This document shows positions 49,004 through 56,102 of a DNA stretch of 64,000 nucleotides, piece by piece. The notes under the pieces are model-generated. The model searched no databases, was not told where the DNA came from, and worked only from the letters and a program-made list of their open reading frames with translations. The stretch's first letter is position 1, and the number at the start of each line of letters is the position of its first letter. The DNA comes from DASXYG01 sp036502625 (GTDB taxonomy: Bacteria > Actinomycetota > Actinomycetes > Streptosporangiales > Streptosporangiaceae), in contig DASXYG010000017.1 of assembly GCA_036502625.1 (NCBI GenBank), positions 1 through 64,000 on the forward strand, written 5' to 3'. A program made the position numbers and the translations under genes.

Positions 49004-50425
49004 ATGAACAAGATCGCGGACCCCGCCTTCGACAGGCCAACGCGCGGACCACGCGCGGCCTGGGAGTACCTGCGGGACCAGGCCGCCGCACGACGGCTCT
49101 CCCGGCTGCTCGAGCCGCCGGAGCCCGAGGAGCCGGGCGACCCGGAGACGTACCGGGCGATGGACCTCGCCCTGCGCGTCGGTGAACTGCTGCTGGCCAG
49201 CGGCGAGACCACGGAGAACGTGTCGGAGGCCATGCAGTCGCTGTCGGTGGCCTTCGGGCTGCACAGCAGCGAGGCGGCGGTGACCTTCACGGCCATCTCC
49301 ATCTCGTTCCTGCCCGGCAAGGGGCTGGCGCCGGTCACCGGCGAACGCGTCGTCCGCAGGCGCACGCTCGACTACGCGAAGCTCGCGGCCGTCCACGCGC
49401 TCGTCGAGGACGCCGCGCTCGGCGCCGTCGACCTCGACGAGGCCACCGAACGGCTGCGCCGCATCAAGCGGGACCGGCCGCCGTACCCGCGCTGGCTGCT
49501 GGCGATCTCGCTGGCTCTGGTGTCGGCGTCGGCGTCCGTGCTGTCCGGCGGCGGCTGGCTGGTCACGCTACTGGCGTTCGTCGGCACGCTGCTCGCCGAC
49601 CAGGCCGCGGCCTGGCTCGGGCGCCGCGGCGTCGCCGAGTTCTACCAGTTCGCCGTGGCCGCGCTCATCGGCTCGCTCATCGCGATCGTGCTCGTGTGGA
49701 TGAAGGCGCCGGTAGCGGCGCCGACCGTGATCATCGGCGCGATCATGGCGCTGCTGCCCGGACGCCCCCTGGTGGCGGCGGTCATGGACGGCATCAGCGG
49801 CTCGTTCGTCTCCTCGACCGCGCGGATGATGGAGGCGTTCTTCATCGTGGCCGCGCTGATCTCCGGCGTCGGCGTCGCCGTCTACGCGGCGATGCGGCTC
49901 GGGGTGCCGCTGTCGGTGGACGGGCTGGCGCAGTCGGTGCCGACGCTCACGGCCGGCACGATGATCGGCGCGGTGGCCATCGCGGTGACGTTCGCGATCT
50001 CGCTGGTCGTGCCGTGGCGCGCGCTGCCCACGGCGGCGATCGGCGGCGCGCTGATCTGGGTGCTGTACGTCCTGCTGCGCAACCACGACTTCTCGCCCGT
50101 GATGGCGTCCGCCGTGGCCGCGGCGGTCGTCGGCACCGGCGGCCACCTGATGGCCCGCCGGCACCGCTCCCCCGCGCTGCCGTACATCGTCCCGATCATG
50201 GGCCCGCTGCTGCCGGGCTCGCTGATGTACCGCGCGCTGCTCGAGCTGTCGCAGGGCAACATCAACGGCGGCGCGCTGACGCTGTTCCAGTCGATCTCGG
50301 TGGCGCTGGCCCTGGCCGCCGGGCTCAGCCTCGGCGGCGAGATCGTCCGCGCGATCGGCCGCGGCCGCCGGGTGGGCGCGGGCCCGCACAACAGGCCCGC
50401 CGCCCGCCGTACGCGCGGCTACTGA
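49004..50425 (+). CDS. ThrE-type threonine/serine exporter
   Basis: 473 aa fused two-domain exporter. The N-terminal DUF1212 domain (ALRVGELLLASGETTENVSEAM near residue 53, then AVTFTAISIS) is followed by ten hydrophobic helices, the last four corresponding to the ThrE_2/DUF3815 half (PYIVPIMGPLLPGSLMYRAL). In corynebacteria ThrE exports L-threonine and L-serine. The ATG at 49004 has only a weak ribosome site. The 251-bp gap upstream contains two copies of GGGACGTCA (near 48805 and 48844) but no gene that I can support. Confidence 0.92.
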   Translation: MNKIADPAFDRPTRGPRAAWEYLRDQAAARRLSRLLEPPEPEEPGDPETYRAMDLALRVGELLLASGETTENVSEAMQSLSVAFGLHSSEAAVTFTAISISFLPGKGLAPVTGERVVRRRTLDYAKLAAVHALVEDAALGAVDLDEATERLRRIKRDRPPYPRWLLAISLALVSASASVLSGGGWLVTLLAFVGTLLADQAAAWLGRRGVAEFYQFAVAALIGSLIAIVLVWMKAPVAAPTVIIGAIMALLPGRPLVAAVMDGISGSFVSSTARMMEAFFIVAALISGVGVAVYAAMRLGVPLSVDGLAQSVPTLTAGTMIGAVAIAVTFAISLVVPWRALPTAAIGGALIWVLYVLLRNHDFSPVMASAVAAAVVGTGGHLMARRHRSPALPYIVPIMGPLLPGSLMYRALLELSQGNINGGALTLFQSISVALALAAGLSLGGEIVRAIGRGRRVGAGPHNRPAARRTRGY

Positions 50426-50519
50426 CCGCGATCGTCGTCCCCGGCGCCCCGGTTGGAATCCGCGGGCGCCGGGGACGGTTGTCGCGGGGGCGAGTTCCGC
50501 TAGGCGAGGAGGCACCGCA

Positions 50520-50948
50520 ATGGTGCAGAGGCTTGAGAAGGATCTCTATATGGCCGAGGCGTCCGTCCAGGGCGGGCGTGCCGGCCACGGCCGGTCGTCC
50601 GACGGCCGGCTGGACTTCGACCTGCGGCCGCCGACGGAGATGGGCGGCGACGGCAACGGCACGAACCCGGAGCAGCTCTTCGCCCTCGGCTACGCGGCGT
50701 GCTTCCAGAGCGCGCTCGGGGTCGTCGGGCGGCGGCTGCGCATCGACACGGAGCAGTCGACCGTGACGGGCAAGGTCACCATCGGCACGATCGGCGGCGG
50801 CGCCTTCGGCCTGAAGGTCGCCCTCGACGTCGAGCTGCCGGGCGTGGACGCCGAGACCGCGCAGAAGGCGGTCGAGGCGGCCCACGAGGTGTGCCCGTAC
50901 AGCAACGCCACGCGCGGCAACATCGAGGTGGCGCTCAACCTCGTGTGA
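50520..50948 (+). CDS. ohr: Organic hydroperoxide resistance protein Ohr (OsmC superfamily)
   Basis: 142 aa. Both redox cysteines are present: AACFQSAL (C61) and HEVCPYSNATRGN (C125). The NPEQLFALGYA helix and SVQGGRAGHGRSSDGRLD start are typical of Ohr. It reduces organic hydroperoxides with lipoylated partners. The ATG at 50520 has GAGGAGG upstream. No ohrR is adjacent. A strong hairpin terminator follows. Confidence 0.96.
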   Translation: MVQRLEKDLYMAEASVQGGRAGHGRSSDGRLDFDLRPPTEMGGDGNGTNPEQLFALGYAACFQSALGVVGRRLRIDTEQSTVTGKVTIGTIGGGAFGLKVALDVELPGVDAETAQKAVEAAHEVCPYSNATRGNIEVALNLV

Positions 50949-50959
50949 CCGGGGTGTCC

Positions 50960-50989
50960 GGCCCCCGTACGGTCCGCCGTACGGGGGCC
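50960..50989. terminator. Bidirectional terminator between ohr and SDR
   Basis: A perfect 13-bp stem GGCCCCCGTACGG with loop TCCG lies between two convergent genes. Only a short T-containing tail follows. Confidence 0.8.
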
Positions 50990-50997
50990 TCGCCTTG

Positions 50998-51798
50998 TCA
51001 GGGGACGTCGATGAGGGCCTTGCGCTGGGCGCCGTCGACCGGGATGTTGGCGCCTACCAGGTAGCTGGCCTTCGGGGAGGCGACGAACGCGACCAGGTCG
51101 GCGACCTCCTCGGGTTCGCAGATGCGGCCGAGCGGGAGCGACGAGACGGCGAGCTCGTGGGCGCGCTCCTGGGTGATCTTCTTGTCGCGGGCCAGCGCCT
51201 TCTCCAGGCCGTCCCAGCGGCCGGTGTTGACCGGGCCGGGGTTGACCGTGTTGATGCGCACGCCATGGGGGGCGTACTGCTCGGCGATGGACGACGCGAA
51301 GTTGATGTCCGCGGCGTTGGCGGCGCCCGCGGTGAGCTCCCAGTACGACTGCTTGAGGCCGTCGTTGCCGACGACCAGCACGATGCTGCCCTCGCCGCGC
51401 TCGCGCATGTGGCCGACGACGGCGCGCACCGAGCGCACGTAGCCGAGGAACTTCAGCGAGAGGCTGGACAGCCAGGCGTCGTCGCCCATCTCCTCCAGCA
51501 GGCCGCCGGGCGAGCTGCCCGCGCAGGTCACCATGATGTCGATCTTCCCGAACGCGGCGATGGCGTCGGCCACGCAGCGCTCGACGTCCGCGGTGTCGCT
51601 CATGTCGCCGGTGAACGGCAGCACCTTGCGGCCGGTCTCGGCGGACAGCTCGGACGCCGCGCGCTCCAGTTCGTCCGGCGTACGGGCGGTGATCGCGACG
51701 TCGCAGCCCTCCTGGGCCAGCACGCGCGCGGTGGCCCGGCCGATGCCCTTGCTCGCTCCGGTGACGAACGCGACCTTGCCGGTCAGTTGCAGGTCCAC
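50998..51798 (-). CDS. Atypical SDR lacking the YxxxK pair
   Basis: 266 aa. The cofactor site is normal (VTGASKGIGRA, about residues 12-22; CAGSSPGG; GVRINTVNPGPV). The catalytic strand reads VVGNDGLKQSYWELTAGAANAA: the usual Ser is absent and the Tyr is followed by WELT instead of xxxK. The protein may use another mechanism or a different substrate. The GTG at 51796-51798 has GGAGGT five bases upstream. It is divergent from the Mo-hydroxylase operon and shares the operator at 51850-51859. Confidence 0.88.
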   Translation of the reverse strand: MDLQLTGKVAFVTGASKGIGRATARVLAQEGCDVAITARTPDELERAASELSAETGRKVLPFTGDMSDTADVERCVADAIAAFGKIDIMVTCAGSSPGGLLEEMGDDAWLSSLSLKFLGYVRSVRAVVGHMRERGEGSIVLVVGNDGLKQSYWELTAGAANAADINFASSIAEQYAPHGVRINTVNPGPVNTGRWDGLEKALARDKKITQERAHELAVSSLPLGRICEPEEVADLVAFVASPKASYLVGANIPVDGAQRKALIDVP

Positions 51799-51849
51799 GG
51801 GTACCTCCAGAATCTTGGAAGCGATGTCATGATCACACGGCCTGGCGTA

Positions 51850-51859
51850 TGGTATACCA
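51850..51859. promoter_or_regulatory. GntR-type operator TGGTATACCA
   Basis: A perfect 10-bp palindrome lies midway between the divergent SDR (51798) and FAD-subunit (51903) starts. The nearly identical TGGTATATCA is found before the alpha/beta hydrolase at 62185, and a GntR gene lies in the same cluster. Confidence 0.6.
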
Positions 51860-51902
51860 AATTTCATTGCCGGGGTCTCTAGCTCGTGGAAGGAAGAGGC
51901 CG

Positions 51903-52757
51903 TTGAAGCCAGCCTCCTACGCGTACCACCGGGCGTCCGACGTGCGGGACGCCGTCGAGCTGCTGGCCGGGCTCGGCGAGGACGCCAAGATCCTCGCCGG
52001 CGGCCAGAGCCTGGTGCCGATGATGAACTTCCGGCTGGCCAGGCCGACTGCGCTGGTCGACGTCGGGCGGGTGGACGGGCTTTCGTACGTCCGCCGCGAC
52101 GGGGACGCGCTGCGGATCGGCGCGCTGACCACGCACCGTACGGTCGAGACCACCGGGGTCGAGGGGTTCGGGGTGCTGCCGCGGGCGGCGCGGTGGATCG
52201 GGCACTACCCGATCCGGGCGCGCGGCACGATCGGCGGCAGCGTCGCCCACGCGGACGCCACCGCCGAGTGGTGCGTGCTCGCCGTGCTGCTCGACGCGGT
52301 GATCGTGGCCGAGAGCGTGCGCGGGCGGCGGGAGATCGCGGCGGCGGAGTTCTTCCTCGGCACGTTCACCACGGCGCTCGAACCGGACGAGATGGTGGTC
52401 GAGGTCGTGTTCCCGGCGCCGGCGCCGTACGCGGCCATGACGGAGTTCGCCCAGCGCAAGGGCGACTTCGCGATCGTGGCCGCCGCGGTGGCCGTGGACC
52501 TCTCCCCTGACGGGCGCGTGTCCGGCGCCCGCGTCGCCCTCGGCGGCGTCGACGCGACCCCCGTACGCGTCGACGCCGCCGAGCACACCCTCACCGGCGC
52601 GGTCCCCGGGGAGGCCGCGTTCGCGGAGGCGGCGGATGCCGCGTCCCGCGCCATCGCCCCAGGCGGCGACATCCACGGCGGCCCCGAGTACCGCCGCCGC
52701 CTCACCCGCACCCTGGTAACCCGCGCCCTGCTCGAGGCCACGGAGGGCGCGAGGTGA
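51903..52757 (+). CDS. Molybdenum hydroxylase FAD-binding (medium) subunit, CoxM/CutM-like
   Basis: 284 aa. FAD motifs ILAGGQSLVPMMNFRLARP (about residues 32-50) and RARGTIGGSVAHADATAEW are diagnostic of the xanthine-dehydrogenase-family medium subunit. It passes electrons from the 2Fe-2S subunit to an acceptor. The TTG at 51903-51905 is chosen because GGAAGAGG precedes it; an upstream ATG at 51849 sits inside the operator palindrome. The stop overlaps the GTG of the large subunit by four bases. Confidence 0.92.
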   Translation: MKPASYAYHRASDVRDAVELLAGLGEDAKILAGGQSLVPMMNFRLARPTALVDVGRVDGLSYVRRDGDALRIGALTTHRTVETTGVEGFGVLPRAARWIGHYPIRARGTIGGSVAHADATAEWCVLAVLLDAVIVAESVRGRREIAAAEFFLGTFTTALEPDEMVVEVVFPAPAPYAAMTEFAQRKGDFAIVAAAVAVDLSPDGRVSGARVALGGVDATPVRVDAAEHTLTGAVPGEAAFAEAADAASRAIAPGGDIHGGPEYRRRLTRTLVTRALLEATEGAR

Positions 52758-55606
52758 GCGCCGGGGAGCGCGAGGCGGCCGTACGGGCCGACGGTGCGTG
52801 GATCGGGGCGTCCGTGCCGCGCAAGGAGGACCCGCGGCTGCTGACCGGGCGCGGGCGGTACGTCTCCGACGTGGACCGGCCGCGCGTGCTGTACGCGGCG
52901 TTCGTGCGGTCGCCGTACGCCGCGGCCCGGGTGACCGGCGCCGACCTCGCCGAGGCGCGCGCCACCCCCGGCGTGGTCGCCGCCTTCACCGCCGCCGACC
53001 TGGACCTCGGCGGCCTGACCGCGGTGCTCCAGCGCCCCGAGTTCACCCCCACCACGATGCCCGTACTCGCTGGGGACGAGGTCCGCTTCGTGGGCGAACC
53101 GGTAGCCGTGGTGGTGGCCGACTCCGCGTACGCAGCCGAGGACGGCGCCGAGGCCGCCGAGATCACCTACGACCCCCTAGCCCCCATAACCTCCATCTCG
53201 GAGGCCCTCGCCCCCACCGCCCGCCCGGTCCACCCAGAGCTCGCTTGCGGTGGCCCCCAGAGCGGGGTTGGGGGTGGGGAATCCCCCGCCACACCCGAGG
53301 AAGCTGCCGGGGATGGGGGTGGGGAGACCCCCGCCACACCCCAGGCGTCAGGAGGTGCGAGCCGCGGAGATGACGCGGGCGGGGGTGGGGAAACCCCCAC
53401 CACCACCCGGGGCGCTGATGGAGGAGGGGACCCCGCTACGCCCCAGGCGGCTGACAGGGAGGGTCGCGGGGCCGGGGGCACCCCCGCCACCACCTGGGGC
53501 GCAGGTGGAAGAGGAGATCCCGTCACGTCGCGGATGGCTGACGGGGAGGGTCGCGGGGCCGGGGGTGGGGGCACCCCCGCCACACCCCAGGCGCCAGGCG
53601 GGACGAGCCGCGGAGATGACGTGGGCGGGGGTGAGGAGACCCCCGCCACCACCTGGGGCGCAGGTGGTGGAGGAGATCCCGTCACGTCGCGGATGGCTGA
53701 CGGGGAGGGCGCGCCTCGGGGTGGGGGGAATCTGTTCATTGATCTTGCGATGTTCGAGGATCCCGGGATTGATGGCGTGTTCGGGCAGGCCTCTCTTGTG
53801 GTTGGGGTGGGGTTTGTCAGTGCGCGGCTTTCGGCGTTGCCGTTGGAGGGGCGGGCCTGTCTGGCCGAGTGGGACGACCGGGATGATCAGCTTGTCGTGC
53901 ATGTGTCGACGCAGGTGCCGCATCAGGTGCGGACGGGGATCGCGCGGTGTACGGGGCTGGCGGAGCGGCAGGTGCGGGTGATCGCGCCGGACGTGGGCGG
54001 CGGGTTCGGGCTGAAGTGCGTGGTCGGGCGTGAGGAGATCGTGGTGGCGGCGCTGGCGCGGCGGATGCGGCGGCCGGTGCGGTGGACGGAGGACCGGCAG
54101 GAGTCGCTGACCGCCAGCTACCACGGGCGCCAGCAGGAGTACGACGTACGGGCCGCGTTCGACGCGGACGGGCGGCTGCTGGCGCTGGACGGCGAGGTGC
54201 GCTGCGACGTCGGCGCGTACTCCGCGTTCCCGTTCACCAGCGGCGTCGAGCCGCTGATGGCCGCGACCGAGCTGCCCGGCGCGTACCGCGTGCCCCGCTA
54301 CCGGATGCGGGCGCGCGGCGTGGCCACGAACAAGGCGCCGACCGCGCCGTACCGGGGCGTCAGCAGGCCGCAGATCGTCGCGGTGATGGAGCGCCTCATG
54401 GACAAGGCCGCCCGCGCCACCGGCCGCGACCCGCTCGACATGCGCCGCGCCAACCTGATCACCGAGTTCCCGTACACCGGCGTCAACGGCATCACGTACG
54501 ACCCCGGCTCGTACCGCGAGTCCCTCGACCTGTGCGCGGAAACCCTGCGCGAGGAGGGCTGGTACGACCGCCGTACGGCCAATCCCCACCTCGGCATCGG
54601 CTACGCGTGCTTCAACGAGCGCACCGGCTACGGCACGGAGGCGTTCGCGCAGCGCAAGATGGAGCTCACGCCGGGCTACGACATCTCCCGCGTACGGATG
54701 GACCCCAGCGGCACGGTCACCGTCACCAGCGGCACCGCCTCCCACGGCCAGGGCCACGAGACGACCCTCGCGCAGATCGCCGCCGACCAGCTCGGCGTGG
54801 ACCTCGACGCGATCCGCGTCCGCCAGGGCGACACCGACATCGCCCCGCACGGCTGGGGCACGTTCGCCAGCCGGTCCGCCACGATCGGCGGCGGCGCCGT
54901 ACAGCTCGCCTCGGCGAAGCTGGCGGACCGGATCCGGACGATCGCCGCGCACCTCCTGGAGGCGGCCCCCGCGGACATCGAGCTCGTGGACGGCGCGGCG
55001 GGCGTGCGCGGCGAGCCGGCCGCCCGGATGCCGATCGCGGAGATCGCCCGCGTCGCGCACTTCCAGTCCCACCGCCTCCCGGACGCCGAGTTCGGCCTGG
55101 AGGCGGACGCCTCGTTCGACATCTCCGGGCCCGGCACGTTCTCCAACGCCACCCACGGCGTGGTGGCCGAGGTCGATCCGGGCACCGGCGCCGTACGGCT
55201 GCTGCGGTACGTCGTCGTGGAGGACTGCGGCGTGGTGATCAACCCGCGCATCGTGGACGGCCAGGTGCGCGGCGGCGTGGCGCAGGGCATCGCGGCCGCG
55301 CTGTACGAGCGGATGCACTACGACGCCGACGGCCAGCCGGTGACCTCGACGCTCATGGACTACCTCGCGCCGACGGCCTCGGAGGTGCCGCCGATCACCA
55401 TCAGGCACCTGGAGACGCCGTGCGCGTTCAGCCGCACCGGCGCCAAGGGCATGGGCGAGGGCGGCACGATCGGCGCGCCCGCCGCCGTACTGAACGCCGT
55501 CAACGACGCACTGGGCACGGGTGGCCCCGATGGCCCCACCATCGAGACCGTGCCCGTGACCCCGGAACTGATCCTCGACGCGCTGGAGTCGCAGCATGAC
55601 CGGTGA
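52754..55606 (+). CDS. Molybdenum hydroxylase large subunit 1, with inserted repeat array
   Basis: 950 aa, about 160 more than usual. The N-terminal ald_xan_dh domain (about residues 15-163) ends ARPVHPEL. A Gly/Thr/Pro-rich insert of 162 residues follows (about 164-325), then normal sequence resumes with NLFIDLAMFEDPGID. Mo-cofactor motifs are intact: DVGGGFGLKC, YRGVSRP, GTASHGQGHETT, and the catalytic Glu in KGMGEGGT near the C-terminus. It lacks the AYxCSFR loop of true CO dehydrogenases, so it should hydroxylate an organic ring or aldehyde. Codon choice just after the insert (53729-53950) is richer in A/T- and G-ending codons. Overlaps the 2Fe-2S gene by 11 bp. Confidence 0.93.
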   Translation: MSAGEREAAVRADGAWIGASVPRKEDPRLLTGRGRYVSDVDRPRVLYAAFVRSPYAAARVTGADLAEARATPGVVAAFTAADLDLGGLTAVLQRPEFTPTTMPVLAGDEVRFVGEPVAVVVADSAYAAEDGAEAAEITYDPLAPITSISEALAPTARPVHPELACGGPQSGVGGGESPATPEEAAGDGGGETPATPQASGGASRGDDAGGGGETPTTTRGADGGGDPATPQAADREGRGAGGTPATTWGAGGRGDPVTSRMADGEGRGAGGGGTPATPQAPGGTSRGDDVGGGEETPATTWGAGGGGDPVTSRMADGEGAPRGGGNLFIDLAMFEDPGIDGVFGQASLVVGVGFVSARLSALPLEGRACLAEWDDRDDQLVVHVSTQVPHQVRTGIARCTGLAERQVRVIAPDVGGGFGLKCVVGREEIVVAALARRMRRPVRWTEDRQESLTASYHGRQQEYDVRAAFDADGRLLALDGEVRCDVGAYSAFPFTSGVEPLMAATELPGAYRVPRYRMRARGVATNKAPTAPYRGVSRPQIVAVMERLMDKAARATGRDPLDMRRANLITEFPYTGVNGITYDPGSYRESLDLCAETLREEGWYDRRTANPHLGIGYACFNERTGYGTEAFAQRKMELTPGYDISRVRMDPSGTVTVTSGTASHGQGHETTLAQIAADQLGVDLDAIRVRQGDTDIAPHGWGTFASRSATIGGGAVQLASAKLADRIRTIAAHLLEAAPADIELVDGAAGVRGEPAARMPIAEIARVAHFQSHRLPDAEFGLEADASFDISGPGTFSNATHGVVAEVDPGTGAVRLLRYVVVEDCGVVINPRIVDGQVRGGVAQGIAAALYERMHYDADGQPVTSTLMDYLAPTASEVPPITIRHLETPCAFSRTGAKGMGEGGTIGAPAAVLNAVNDALGTGGPDGPTIETVPVTPELILDALESQHDR
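53243..53728 (+). repeat. In-frame mosaic GC-rich repeat array inside Mo-hydroxylase gene
   Basis: 486 bp composed of variants of a G-run/C-run unit. The CCCCCrCCAC core begins at 53283, 53328, 53394, 53481, 53574 and 53640 (intervals 45, 66, 87, 93, 66, all multiples of three), usually after GGGGGTGGGG. A 70-bp block at 53481-53550 recurs at 53640-53709 with two mismatches, and another of about 50 bp at 53342 recurs near 53588. It translates as TPATPQ/TPATTWG repeats without a stop. G-runs could form hairpins or quadruplexes. Confidence 0.93.
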
Positions 55607-56102
55607 CGACCCCCTGACCGACCCGCACCAGGTGAGCGTGCGGGTCAACGGCACGCCGCACGAGCTGACCGTGGAGTCGCGGCGCACGCTGGCCGACATG
55701 CTCCGCCACGACCTGGGCTACACGGGCACGCATCTCGGCTGTGAGCACGGCATCTGCGGAGCCTGCACGGTCCTGGTGGACGGCGAGCCGGCGCGCGCGT
55801 GCCTGATGTTCGGCGTGCAGGCCGACGGCCGCGAGGTCCGTACGGTCGAGGGCCTGGCCGACGGCGAGGAGCTGAGCGACCTGCAGCGCGCGTTCTCCGA
55901 GCGGCACGGCCTCCAGTGCGGGTTCTGCACCCCGGGGTTCCTGATGCTGGCCGAGGCGTTCCTCGCGGAGAACCCGGACCCGTCCGAGGACGAGATCCGC
56001 GACGTCGTGTCGGCGAACCTCTGCCGCTGCACCGGCTACCAGGGCATCTGCGAGGCGATTGCCGATACCGCCGCGGCCCGCCGCGCCGGGGGCGCCCCGT
56101 GA
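55596..56102 (+). CDS. Molybdenum hydroxylase 2Fe-2S (small) subunit, CoxS-like
   Basis: 168 aa. Eight cluster cysteines are in place: GCEHGICGACTVLVDG plus ARACL for the plant-type cluster (about residues 49-70), and CGFCTPGF with CRCTGYQGI for the second cluster. It relays electrons from the Mo site to FAD. ATG 55596 lies inside the end of large subunit 1, and its TGA overlaps the GTG of large subunit 2. Confidence 0.96.
   Translation: MTGDDPLTDPHQVSVRVNGTPHELTVESRRTLADMLRHDLGYTGTHLGCEHGICGACTVLVDGEPARACLMFGVQADGREVRTVEGLADGEELSDLQRAFSERHGLQCGFCTPGFLMLAEAFLAENPDPSEDEIRDVVSANLCRCTGYQGICEAIADTAAARRAGGAP

Noticed and set aside
53243..53728. Repeat array as a frameshifted or broken gene
   Set aside because: The frame stays open throughout, conserved enzyme sequence resumes in phase on both sides, and unit spacing is always a multiple of three.
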